Part shown: in pieces, positions 1 through 7,296 of the stretch | How the letters are laid out: each line of letters begins with the position of its first letter | Numbering within the stretch: position 1 is the first letter of the stretch | DNA from: Chitinophaga pinensis | GTDB taxonomy: Bacteria; Bacteroidota; Bacteroidia; Chitinophagales; LD1 | DNA length: 36,902 bases | Assembly (NCBI GenBank): GCA_945867505.1 | Contig: CAMBIM010000006.1 | Coordinates: 1-36,902, forward strand | Direction of reading: 5' to 3' | Notes under the pieces: model-generated | Told to the model about the DNA's origin: nothing | What the model saw: only the letters and a program-made list of their open reading frames with translations | Databases searched by the model: none | Made by a program: the position numbers and the translations under genes

Positions 1-1161
1 ACTGCCGTTACTACTTTTAATAATTTAAACCTTGGTGGTGGAAGCGTAGTAAAGCGTCAGCAGAATATTGATGCGGTTACTTCTGGCTTATTGGCATTGA
101 ACGATGCTGAACTGGCTACCGATGTAAATGAAATGCTGGTGAGCAATGCAGCCACTACTGCCATTACTTGGAATAACGGATTTGTAAGTTCGGTTAACAC
201 CGGTAAACTTTCACGCGCTACCAATTCTACCAGCGCGTATGTTTATCCGGTGGGTTCGCCTTCTTATACCAATGCGCCAAGTATTTTCCGCCCAATGGAA
301 TATGCACATACAGCAAGTGTTGCAAACACTTATGGAGCAATGGTGGTTAAAGGCGATGCTACTAGTGATGGCTATAACATCAATACATTAGATGATTTGC
401 TTTGTAAAGTGAATCCAAATTTTTACCACCGCTTGTATCATTCATCTGGTAGTGATGCCGCTGCACTCAAAATGTTTTTTGACCCCGCAAGCGATGGCGA
501 TTGGACAGACCAAGCCCATTGGGATTCTCCAAACCGTTGGAATTTTAATGGCACACCTATAACCGGCAATGCACTTGGCTTTTCAACTGTAAGTGTTTCT
601 AACATAAGCGACTTCACTCCAGAGCCTTTTGCTTTATCAAGAATGAAATTTACAGTAGATGCCGGACCGGATGTAGAATTGGGGCTTGGTCAATCAACTA
701 CATTTAATCCAACCATTAGCGCAACAACTGTTGCTTCTTATAACTGGACACCCGTGGCTACTTTATCTTGCGGTAATTGCGAAAACCCGGATGCTTCACC
801 AAACACAACCACCGAATATTTAATTACTGTGGTAGATGATGCCGGCTGCAGTGTTTCAGATTCTTTGGTAGTAACCGTATCAAGCCCTGAACTTTTAATT
901 CCAACTGGCTTCTCGCCTAATGGCGATGGCGTAAATGAAGAGTTCCGCGCTTTGAATAAAAACTTAACCAAGTATAATCTTCAAATCTACAACCGCTGGG
1001 GAGTAAAACTGTTTGAAACCAGCGACCCATTTGAAGGTTGGGATGGTATTTACGAAGGCATTAAACAACCCATGGAAGTTTACACTTGGCAATGCAACTA
1101 CCTATTTGCCGGTGCGCCAAAATCTAAAACTGCAAAAGGCAACGTAACCTTGGTGCGGTAG
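1..1161 (+). CDS. T9SS type B sorting-domain (CHU_C-like) secreted protein, 5'-truncated
   Basis: The reading frame is open from base 1, so the gene begins upstream of the window and only the C-terminal part is seen. The last ~90 residues, beginning LLIPTGFSPNGDGVNEEF and containing YNRWGVKLFET and GWDG, are the gliding-motility-associated C-terminal (CHU_C) domain, a type B sorting signal recognised by the type IX secretion system. Before it lies a PKD/Ig-like segment with paired Cys (LSCGNCENPDASP, then DDAGCSV). The product is therefore expected to be exported across the outer membrane and be released or surface-attached. The N-terminal part visible here has no recognised enzymatic domain; an adhesin or structural surface protein is the simplest reading. 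The stop TAG is followed by an AT-rich gap. Confidence 0.88.
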   Translation, partial: TAVTTFNNLNLGGGSVVKRQQNIDAVTSGLLALNDAELATDVNEMLVSNAATTAITWNNGFVSSVNTGKLSRATNSTSAYVYPVGSPSYTNAPSIFRPMEYAHTASVANTYGAMVVKGDATSDGYNINTLDDLLCKVNPNFYHRLYHSSGSDAAALKMFFDPASDGDWTDQAHWDSPNRWNFNGTPITGNALGFSTVSVSNISDFTPEPFALSRMKFTVDAGPDVELGLGQSTTFNPTISATTVASYNWTPVATLSCGNCENPDASPNTTTEYLITVVDDAGCSVSDSLVVTVSSPELLIPTGFSPNGDGVNEEFRALNKNLTKYNLQIYNRWGVKLFETSDPFEGWDGIYEGIKQPMEVYTWQCNYLFAGAPKSKTAKGNVTLVR

Positions 1162-1209
1162 GAAATCAAAGTTACTAATTGCACTAATTAATGGCAACGC
1201 AAACACACT

Positions 1210-1228
1210 ATTCGTGTTAATTCGTGGC
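1210..1228. repeat. half-copy of an 'ATTCGTG...ATTCGTGGC' intergenic repeat
   Basis: The segment ATTCGTGTTAATTCGTGGC contains two ATTCGTG words 10-11 bp apart. It matches one arm of the long inverted repeat at 20348-20413 at most positions. It sits between convergent gene ends (1161 and 1246). A weak gcaaa/tttgc pairing flanks it (1199-1203 with 1229-1233). Confidence 0.5.
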
Positions 1229-1245
1229 TTTGCATTAATTCTCTT

Positions 1246-1920
1246 TTAAAAATTCGAATTAGAAGTCTCTAAACCATACTGCGTTTCGCGGTGGATGTAT
1301 AGAACGAACTTATACGCTATATAAGAAGCCAAAGGAGCAAAAATTACATCGGTGCTGTAATGCACGTGTTGCCACATAATCATAATACCTACCATAATAG
1401 TACAAAGGAAAATCCACGCCTTGGCATATTTATCTACTACCAGCAACATCAGTAAAACCAAAGCCGCCACATGCCCCGAAAAGAAAAGGTCTTTACTTAC
1501 AAACACATCAGAGGTATGTAAAAATAAATTTGCCATAGGGTCCCAAAGCGGCACCATATCTTTTGGCGGCTCCAGTGCCACTAAATAAATACTAAAGGTG
1601 CGAGCAAACACCATAATGGCAAACATCTGTAACCCCTTTACAAATCTATCGGGGTAAACCGAAATATAAGCTATTGCCAAAACCATGGCAGAGTATTCAA
1701 AAAAGAAAATAGGTAACGAAAGGTTAACCGGTGGCATTAAGTTCAGCAGCATATCGTTTATCTGAACACCCTGACGCTGCTGCCACAAGCGCAGGCAATA
1801 AAAATTGTGCAAGTGCGCAATTACAAACGCCAACAATGAAAAGATAAGCTGGTTTCTAAAACTTTTAGAACCACGCACATTGCGCCACGCTTGAGGAATA
1901 TATTTTAACTCGCTGAACAT
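1246..1920 (-). CDS. PAP2-family / sphingomyelin-synthase-like membrane phosphatase
   Basis: This is an integral membrane protein of 224 residues with about six hydrophobic segments. Near the C-terminus it shows FFSGH (residues 146-150) and HYSTDV (187-192), matching the second and third catalytic motifs of the PAP2_C/sphingomyelin-synthase-like branch, where two His and one Asp form the active site. An Arg in the preceding hydrophobic segment (ARTFS, R107) and LEPPK fit the first motif. Likely chemistry is transfer or hydrolysis of a phospholipid head group; the substrate cannot be read from sequence. The ATG at 1920 was chosen; a GTG at 1953 would add 11 residues and start 3 bp after the upstream stop. 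It is probably co-transcribed with the CPBP protease gene just upstream. Confidence 0.75.
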   Translation of the reverse strand: MFSELKYIPQAWRNVRGSKSFRNQLIFSLLAFVIAHLHNFYCLRLWQQRQGVQINDMLLNLMPPVNLSLPIFFFEYSAMVLAIAYISVYPDRFVKGLQMFAIMVFARTFSIYLVALEPPKDMVPLWDPMANLFLHTSDVFVSKDLFFSGHVAALVLLMLLVVDKYAKAWIFLCTIMVGIMIMWQHVHYSTDVIFAPLASYIAYKFVLYIHRETQYGLETSNSNF

Positions 1921-1956
1921 TTTACAAACCGAAAATAATAATAAAGGTTTCACTTG

Positions 1957-2532
1957 TCAAGTCTCGCGTACCGAATACTTCAACACACAAAACATAGCTA
2001 CATCGTATACAAAGTGCGCAGTTATAGCACTTGCTAAACCAAAAAACTTAAACAGATAACCAAAGCCCGCTGAAATAACTACCAGCAATACACCAAAAAT
2101 ATTCAAGCTGATATTGGTTGGTTGAATATAGCCATGCGAAAAGAAAACAAATGCAATAGCAGCCGGCCAAATGCCCACATGATGAATGGGCTGAATACCC
2201 GCACGGAACAAAATCTCTTCGCCCACCGCAGCGCAAAATGAATAGAATAGAATAGTCATGAGAGAAGGATTCATATCCTGCATCATATCGGTATAAAACT
2301 TGCGAACGCTTTTAAACCGCTTGCCATTAATTAATGCCACGGCAAGCAAGGCGGCTAAACTTCCAAAAAACAAACCCGCTACAACTTGCAGGTAATAATT
2401 CTTGCCACCAGTAAGTACATCGCTTACATCGCGCTGCTGCAAATAGTTTATAAGCACAATGCCAATGGCGCTCATACCTCCAAGGGTTAGCCAACTTAAA
2501 TAGTAAAGGCGCTTTTTATCAGGAACAACCAC
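1957..2532 (-). CDS. CPBP-family intramembrane metalloprotease (CAAX protease/Abi)
   Basis: The 191-residue polytopic membrane protein has the hallmark motifs of the CPBP (Rce1-like) family: EEILFR (E105, E106, R110), FFSHG (H133) and ITAHFVYD (H173, D177). These residues form the intramembrane catalytic centre in characterised relatives. The substrate is unknown; family members process prenylated or membrane proteins, or act in bacteriocin self-immunity. Start codon is GTG at 2532, because no ATG lies before residue 20, which would remove the first membrane segment. It is the upstream gene of a two-gene minus-strand unit with the PAP2-like gene. Divergent from thiL with a gap of about 110 bp. 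Confidence 0.82.
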   Translation of the reverse strand: MVVPDKKRLYYLSWLTLGGMSAIGIVLINYLQQRDVSDVLTGGKNYYLQVVAGLFFGSLAALLAVALINGKRFKSVRKFYTDMMQDMNPSLMTILFYSFCAAVGEEILFRAGIQPIHHVGIWPAAIAFVFFSHGYIQPTNISLNIFGVLLVVISAGFGYLFKFFGLASAITAHFVYDVAMFCVLKYSVRET

Positions 2533-2645
2533 GAAATGATTTTAGATTTTGGAAGTATGATTTTGGATGGAATACATGCCGCGCTTCGTTATCATATTAT
2601 CAGTTGCTTTCAAATATAGTATTCTTGCGGCTTCAAATAAATAAT

Positions 2646-3689
2646 ATGGCAGAAGAGAAAAAGGTAACACCGGTAAGTGCTTTAGGCGAATTTGGTTTAA
2701 TAGAACACCTAACTAAGAATTTCACTACCGTAAATTCTTCCACCAATAAAGGTATTGGTGACGATGCAGCGGTGATTGATAACGGAGCAAAGAAAACCGT
2801 GGTAAGCACCGATTTACTGGTAGAGGGAATTCACTTTGATATCATCTACACTCCGCTTAAACACCTGGGCTACAAAAGCGTGGTGGTCAACTTGAGCGAT
2901 ATATATGCCATGAACGCACACCCGAAACAGATTACCGTTTCGCTGGCAATTTCTTCGCGTTATACAGTAGAAGCGTTGGAAGAACTATATGAAGGCATTC
3001 GCCTTGCCTGCAAACATTATCAGGTTGATTTAGTAGGGGGCGATACTACTTCTTCGCTTAAAGGGTTAATTATTTCTGTTACTGCCATTGGCGAAGCCAA
3101 CGAAGAAGATTTAGTTTACCGCAACGGTGCTAAAGAAGGAAACCTGGTTTGCGTAACCGGAGATTTAGGCGGAGCCTATCTGGGCTTACAAATTCTGGAG
3201 CGCGAAAAAAGAATCTACCTCGAGCACCCCGAAGTGCAGCCGGAACTGGAAAATGCCGATTACTTAATTGGCAGACAACTAAAACCCGAAGCACGTAAAG
3301 ATGTGTTACAGTTCTTTAAAGACATGAACCTGAAGCCCACCGCTATGATGGACCTGAGCGATGGCCTTTCTTCCGATATTTTTCACCTGTGTAAACAAAG
3401 CGGTGTTGGTTGCGAGTTGAACGAAGCGCAAATACCGGTAAGCGAAGAAGCCTACCACATGGCGTTAAAATTTAACCTTGACCCTGTTACCTGCGCGCTT
3501 AACGGAGGCGAGGATTACGAAATGCTGTTTACCATTGAAGCCGAAGACGAAACCAAACTGGGAAACGACCCTACGTTTTCTATCATAGGCACTATTACTA
3601 AAAAGGAAGATGGCTGTGTGCTAATAACGCGCAGCAACAACCGCCATAATCTAAAAGCACAAGGCTGGAATCATTTTGGTAACGACTAA
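2646..3689 (+). CDS. thiL: thiamine-monophosphate kinase
   Basis: ThiL phosphorylates thiamine monophosphate with ATP to give the cofactor thiamine diphosphate, the last step of thiamine synthesis, in the cytoplasm. Visible AIR-synthase-fold motifs include GIGDDAAVI, STDLLVEGIHFD (metal/ATP-binding acidic residues), GGDTTSS, VTGDLGGA, MMDLSDGLSSD and GGEDYEMLF. The length of 347 residues is normal for the family. The ATG at 2646 is preferred over an in-frame TTG at 2604, because MAEEKKVTPVSALGEFGLI begins like other ThiL proteins and a TAnnTTTG-like box (TATTCTTG, 2620-2627) lies inside the longer version. No other thi genes are nearby, so it stands alone. It converges on the exonuclease gene downstream. 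Confidence 0.93.
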   Translation: MAEEKKVTPVSALGEFGLIEHLTKNFTTVNSSTNKGIGDDAAVIDNGAKKTVVSTDLLVEGIHFDIIYTPLKHLGYKSVVVNLSDIYAMNAHPKQITVSLAISSRYTVEALEELYEGIRLACKHYQVDLVGGDTTSSLKGLIISVTAIGEANEEDLVYRNGAKEGNLVCVTGDLGGAYLGLQILEREKRIYLEHPEVQPELENADYLIGRQLKPEARKDVLQFFKDMNLKPTAMMDLSDGLSSDIFHLCKQSGVGCELNEAQIPVSEEAYHMALKFNLDPVTCALNGGEDYEMLFTIEAEDETKLGNDPTFSIIGTITKKEDGCVLITRSNNRHNLKAQGWNHFGND

Positions 3690-3761
3690 ATAAATATGGC
3701 GAGTTGCATTTTTAATAGCAAAACGGATTAAGAGCAACAAACATACATTATGTGTCATCCT

Positions 3762-3800
3762 AAAAAAGCCATCTGATGTTTACAGCGGGCTTTCATTTAT
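3762..3800 (+). terminator. candidate terminator hairpin between thiL and the exonuclease gene
   Basis: aaagcc (3765-3770) pairs with ggcttt (3788-3793). It is preceded by an A run and followed by a T-rich tract (3791-3805), so it could serve both convergent genes. The 17-nt loop is long, so support is modest. Confidence 0.35.
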
Positions 3801-3848
3801 TTTTCAATTGTGTGCTGAATATAAAAGCAGGGTTTACAAAACCAGAGG

Positions 3849-5189
3849 TCAATAAGATACAATTTTCGAATTCTTCATTTTCCGCAAGTGCGCGCGCAAT
3901 ATTTTCTGCACCTCCAAATCATCATCATCATGCTTTACTACTTCCTTCAAATTGTCAGGAGTATTTGTAGTCAACTCGGGATTAAAATATCCGAAGCCGC
4001 GATAGGTGTTGTTCTCCACCCATATCACCGAATGTTCATCGGGGTGAATGCCTTCAGCTATAATGAAAAAGTTAGGATGACGATATAAATGCTTGCGCAC
4101 GGCCTTTTCAATTTGAGCGTTGTAATTGTTCACGCTCTTCTCTTCCAATCCGTTATCCTTCATTTTAGAGCGTATGGCAAACCAACCGTTCAAATTATTT
4201 TCCTTGATAATCTTCCCCAAAATTTTATTCGCCACTGCTTTAGATGGAAACTTCAAAATCAATTCCCCTTCGTTCCAATCCAGCGGATGAATTTTAAGTT
4301 GAAGGAATCCCTGTTCATCTTTATCAATAAAAATTCCGTGAGTGTGCGCCTGTATGCGCGGCTTTTTATTGAACTCCGGCAAATGCTTTTTCAATTCGCG
4401 ATACGAAAGCAACTTTGCCGTCAACTCATTGCCCGTTAACTCATAATCAATGTTGCGCATCAGCTCAAACATTCTTCTCACATCGGGCGAGTCGGCAGGT
4501 TTCGAAAAATCGGTAATCACCTTCTTGCGAATGTTCTTAGAGCAATCCAGGTAAAGAATTTTTCCTACCTCATCTTTATAGTAAAACACGCCTGCATCTT
4601 CAGGCAGCTTTTCAATTTCAGCTTTGCTTAAATAAGGCGGCAATAAATCTACATCTATACCGTGGCTCAATTCTATCTCAATATACTTTTGCGAAACCTG
4701 TTTATCTAAAATCAGTTTCAGCAGTTTTACCGTTGCCTCCGCATCACCGGTAGCGCGGTGGCGGTCGGTAATTTCAATTCCCAAACTATCGCAAATGTTT
4801 CCTAAGCTGTAAGAATTAAAACCCGGAATAACCTTGCGCGCCAGGTTCACGGTATCTAACTGCTTGCGGTTATAATCTATACCCAAGCGCTTAAACTCCT
4901 GCCGAATCATCCCAAAATCGAACTTCACATTATGCGCTACAAAAATATTCTCGTGCGTTAGCTCCAGTATTTTTTCATGTACATCCTCAAACAGCGGAGC
5001 ATTCTTCACCATATCGTTACTAATGCCCGTCAGCTTGGTCACATAAGGGTCAATTGGTCGCCTTGGGTTAAGCAGAGAAGAATAAGAATCAATAATTTTT
5101 TCGCCATCAAACACAAACACCGCAATTTCTATCACGCGGTCTACAGAAGGGCTCCCGCCTGTGGTTTCTACATCAATGATGGCATACAT
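3849..5189 (-). CDS. DnaQ-like DEDDh exonuclease fused to a degenerate GIY-YIG domain
   Basis: Residues 1-165 form a 3'-5' exonuclease of the Pol III epsilon/DEDDh class: DVETTGG (D6, E8), NVKFDFGM (D91) and HRATGDAEA (H144, D149) supply all catalytic residues. Residues ~195-275 align with the GIY-YIG nuclease fold of UvrC/Cho: DAGVFYY, then ILYLDCSKNIRKKV, then GNELTAKLLSYRELKKHLPEFN. The GIY tyrosine position is F202, the YIG glycine is D215 and the usual Arg is K223, so this half is probably inactive as a nuclease. About 170 C-terminal residues are unassigned. Exonuclease/GIY-YIG fusions are known in bacteria and are presumed to act in DNA repair or proofreading. Total length is 446 residues. 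It is monocistronic and convergent with thiL. Confidence 0.85.
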   Translation of the reverse strand: MYAIIDVETTGGSPSVDRVIEIAVFVFDGEKIIDSYSSLLNPRRPIDPYVTKLTGISNDMVKNAPLFEDVHEKILELTHENIFVAHNVKFDFGMIRQEFKRLGIDYNRKQLDTVNLARKVIPGFNSYSLGNICDSLGIEITDRHRATGDAEATVKLLKLILDKQVSQKYIEIELSHGIDVDLLPPYLSKAEIEKLPEDAGVFYYKDEVGKILYLDCSKNIRKKVITDFSKPADSPDVRRMFELMRNIDYELTGNELTAKLLSYRELKKHLPEFNKKPRIQAHTHGIFIDKDEQGFLQLKIHPLDWNEGELILKFPSKAVANKILGKIIKENNLNGWFAIRSKMKDNGLEEKSVNNYNAQIEKAVRKHLYRHPNFFIIAEGIHPDEHSVIWVENNTYRGFGYFNPELTTNTPDNLKEVVKHDDDDLEVQKILRAHLRKMKNSKIVSY

Positions 5190-5261
5190 TGGGCGTGAAA
5201 ATAAAAATTAACACCAACCCTAACCGGACACAAATGCACAGCAGACAAACTTGGCTGTTTC

Positions 5262-5296
5262 TCCCCTCTTCCAAAGGAGAGGGGCTGGGGGTGAGG
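5262..5296. repeat. G/C-skewed palindromic intergenic element
   Basis: CCCCTCTTCC (5263-5272) pairs with GGAGAGGGG (5276-5284) around an AAA loop with one bulged T, and is followed by CTGGGGGTGAGG. The block lies between divergent genes (exonuclease start 5189, barrel gene start 5319). Elements of this form recur between genes in many Bacteroidota genomes; this is recalled knowledge and was not searched. Confidence 0.6.
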
Positions 5297-5318
5297 TAAA
5301 ATTCTTTATTATCGTGGC

Positions 5319-5933
5319 GTGAACCAACGCGCTAAATATCTATTTCTCCTGCTCCTGCTCGGTGCTGCTTACCTTACCCAAGCGCAGGTAATAAAAGAAG
5401 ATACCACTACGAACGCGCCATTTTTTGCCGCAAAAAAATTCGATAGCAAATGCTACGTGGGATTCGAAGGCACCGCTACTCAAATTTTAAAAACCAAAGC
5501 CGCCATGAATTTGGGCATGAGCCTGAACTGGGTGGTTAATCACAAATATGTAGTTAGTGCCAAATACTACATCCTCACCACCCCCGTAAACGTTCAACCC
5601 AAAGTGGCCATCGACCGCACCGATACCATTCTTCTCAAACATCAATCAGCCGGCTTGGCGTTCAGCTATATTCTGTTCCACAACAAAAAGTTTTCTTTCC
5701 AACCCGAACTTTATGCCGGTTGGGGAATGCTCAAATACGAATACGGTGGCAGCACCTGGATTCGCCACTTTGGCGTTATCATCCCTGCCGTTTACGGCAC
5801 CTACAACGCCACCAAGCACTTCCGCTTTGGCGTAGGCCTAAACTACCGCATAGCTGCCGGTGCCAACCTGCTTAGCACGGCCGACATGAGCGGCATAGGC
5901 GGAGTAGTCTTCATCCGCGTAGGAACTTTCTAA
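5319..5933 (+). CDS. secreted, probable outer-membrane beta-barrel protein of unknown function
   Basis: The 204-residue product begins with a clear signal peptide (hydrophobic LFLLLLLGAAYLTQA, predicted cleavage after AQA). The mature part alternates polar and aromatic/hydrophobic residues (VVNHKYVVSAKYYIL, SAGLAFSYILF, FSFQPELYAGWGML, HFRFGVGLNYRIAAG) and ends in GGVVFIRVGTF, with a terminal Phe, as is usual for outer-membrane barrels. No family is recognised. The start is GTG at 5319. The upstream palindromic element at 5262-5296 lies in its 5' region. The neighbours (exonuclease, sugar nucleotidyltransferase) give no functional hint. It is probably a porin-like or assembly-related barrel, which remains inference. 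Confidence 0.72.
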   Translation: MNQRAKYLFLLLLLGAAYLTQAQVIKEDTTTNAPFFAAKKFDSKCYVGFEGTATQILKTKAAMNLGMSLNWVVNHKYVVSAKYYILTTPVNVQPKVAIDRTDTILLKHQSAGLAFSYILFHNKKFSFQPELYAGWGMLKYEYGGSTWIRHFGVIIPAVYGTYNATKHFRFGVGLNYRIAAGANLLSTADMSGIGGVVFIRVGTF

Positions 5934-5954
5934 ACCATAATTAATCGGTGGTTA

Positions 5955-6112
5955 CCCTCGCCAGCAAGCGTTGTATTTTATCCGAAGCGAAGTCAAAGGG
6001 CTCGGGTCGCGTTATCACTTCAAGTCCTCGGTTCGCAAAGCCTCTCCTGCGGGCTTTCAGTTCTACCGCTAACCCGAACAGCCACTCTTCACTGTTGCTG
6101 GTAGCCCCACCA
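5955..6112. repeat. structured intergenic element, repeat-like
   Basis: This GC-richer block lies in the 267-bp gap between the barrel gene and the guanylyltransferase gene. Nested pairings can be drawn: cgggt (6003-6007) with acccg (6072-6076), aaagcc (6037-6042) with ggcttt (6052-6057), and aacag (6077-6081) with ctgtt (6092-6096). A short spurious frame crosses it (5948-6151) but has no protein-like features. The composition and stem pattern resemble dispersed intergenic elements of Bacteroidota; no second copy is present in this window. Confidence 0.4.
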
Positions 6113-6146
6113 ATAACAAATTACTTTCAAACTACCCTTCACAGTA

Positions 6147-6177
6147 TTTAGGCGTTTCATCCGAATAATTACTTTTG
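6147..6177 (+). promoter_or_regulatory. Bacteroidota-type promoter for the guanylyltransferase gene
   Basis: TTTA (6147-6150) is followed after 19 bp by TACTTTTG (6170-6177). This matches the phylum's -33/-7 layout TTTG-N19-TAnnTTTG with one mismatch in the -33 box. The start codon is 23 bp downstream of the -7 box. Confidence 0.65.
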
Positions 6178-6200
6178 CGCCCTCTTAAAAAAAAGCACTA

Positions 6201-7280
6201 ATGAGCAACACATACGTTGCAATAATGGCGGGTGGTATTGGAAGTCGTTTTTGGCCCGAAAGCCGCACCGCCAAACCCAAGCAATTTCTCGACATCCTCG
6301 GCACAGGCAAAACCCTGCTGCAAATGACTTACGATAGGTTTCTCAAAATCATACCTGCCGAAAACATCTACATAGTAACTGCCGATGCTTATCAGCAATT
6401 GGTAAAAGAGCAGCTACCAGCCCTTACCGATGCGCAGATTCTGAAAGAACCCATGCGCAGAAACACCGCGCCATGCATCACTTACGCCTGCGATAAAATT
6501 TATGCGCGCGATAAAAATGCCACCATTATAGTTGCCGCAAGCGACCATCTTATATTAGAAGAACAGAAATTTTTAGATGTAGTAACCAAGTGTATAGATT
6601 TTGTTGCTGACAATACTTACCTAGTTACCATTGGTGTAAAGCCCACAAAGCCTTCAACCGGCTATGGCTACATTCAGTATCAGGACGATAAAGCCAATGG
6701 AGATTTCTTTCAAGTAAAAACCTTTACCGAAAAACCCACGCTTGAAATTGCCCGCACCTTTATGAAGAGTGGCGATTTTCTTTGGAACAGCGGCATGTTT
6801 GTTTGGAAGGCAAAAACACTTTTACGTGCAGTCGTTAAACACCTGCCCGAGGTAGCCGAAGCTTTCCGCGAAGGCAATAAATTTTACGATACACCGGGCG
6901 AAGCAAAGTTCTTACAAGAAGCCTACTCGCAATGCACCAATATTTCTATTGATTATGGAGTGATGGAGAAAGCCGATAACGTTTACACCATCCCTGCCCA
7001 ATTCGGCTGGAGCGATATCGGCTCGTGGGATTCGCTTTACGAAGTTTACAACCACGATTATCTCGGCAACGCTGTAGCAGGTGAGAACGTAAAAATTTAC
7101 GACTCTGCCAACAACATGATTATGGTGCCAAAAGATAAACTCGTGGTTCTGCAAGGCTTGACGGGTTACTGTGTAATTGACACCGGAGATGTTCTTCTCG
7201 TTTGCGAAAAAAGCAAAGAGCAGGAAATAAAACAAATAACGGTTGACTTGAAAGTTGCCGATTTAGATAAATACCTCTAA
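6201..7280 (+). CDS. manC: mannose-1-phosphate guanylyltransferase
   Basis: The enzyme makes GDP-mannose from mannose-1-phosphate and GTP, supplying mannose and fucose for surface glycans. The nucleotidyltransferase signature AGGIGSRFWPESR followed by PKQF (residues 10-29) is intact. Typical later motifs are PMRRNTAPCI, FLWNSGMFVWK, SIDYGVMEKA and GWSDIGSWDSLYE. At 359 residues it is the short form, without the C-terminal phosphomannose isomerase domain of bifunctional ManC/AlgA proteins. The ATG at 6201 is well supported by an upstream promoter. The aminotransferase gene starts 16 bp after the stop, so the genes may be co-transcribed although the pathways are unrelated. Confidence 0.93.
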   Translation: MSNTYVAIMAGGIGSRFWPESRTAKPKQFLDILGTGKTLLQMTYDRFLKIIPAENIYIVTADAYQQLVKEQLPALTDAQILKEPMRRNTAPCITYACDKIYARDKNATIIVAASDHLILEEQKFLDVVTKCIDFVADNTYLVTIGVKPTKPSTGYGYIQYQDDKANGDFFQVKTFTEKPTLEIARTFMKSGDFLWNSGMFVWKAKTLLRAVVKHLPEVAEAFREGNKFYDTPGEAKFLQEAYSQCTNISIDYGVMEKADNVYTIPAQFGWSDIGSWDSLYEVYNHDYLGNAVAGENVKIYDSANNMIMVPKDKLVVLQGLTGYCVIDTGDVLLVCEKSKEQEIKQITVDLKVADLDKYL

Positions 7281-7296
7281 AAGGTAAATTAGGCGA

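Noticed and set aside
1957-2532. CPBP protease read as part of a phage-defence (Abi) or bacteriocin-immunity locus
   Set aside because: No toxin, bacteriocin or other defence gene is near; the neighbour is a lipid-type PAP2 protein, so a housekeeping membrane role is at least as likely.
2604-2645. Longer ThiL with a TTG start at 2604
   Set aside because: The added residues are not family-like and overlap a likely -7 promoter box; ATG at 2646 gives the usual N-terminus.
4089-4439. 116-residue frame antisense to the exonuclease fusion gene
   Set aside because: No motif, no upstream signals, fully inside a well-supported gene on the other strand.
5948-6151. 67-residue open frame in the gap before the guanylyltransferase gene
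   Set aside because: Rich in Ser/Pro/Arg without any motif, spans a block with nested stems, and its codon use is unlike its neighbours; better explained as a structured intergenic element.
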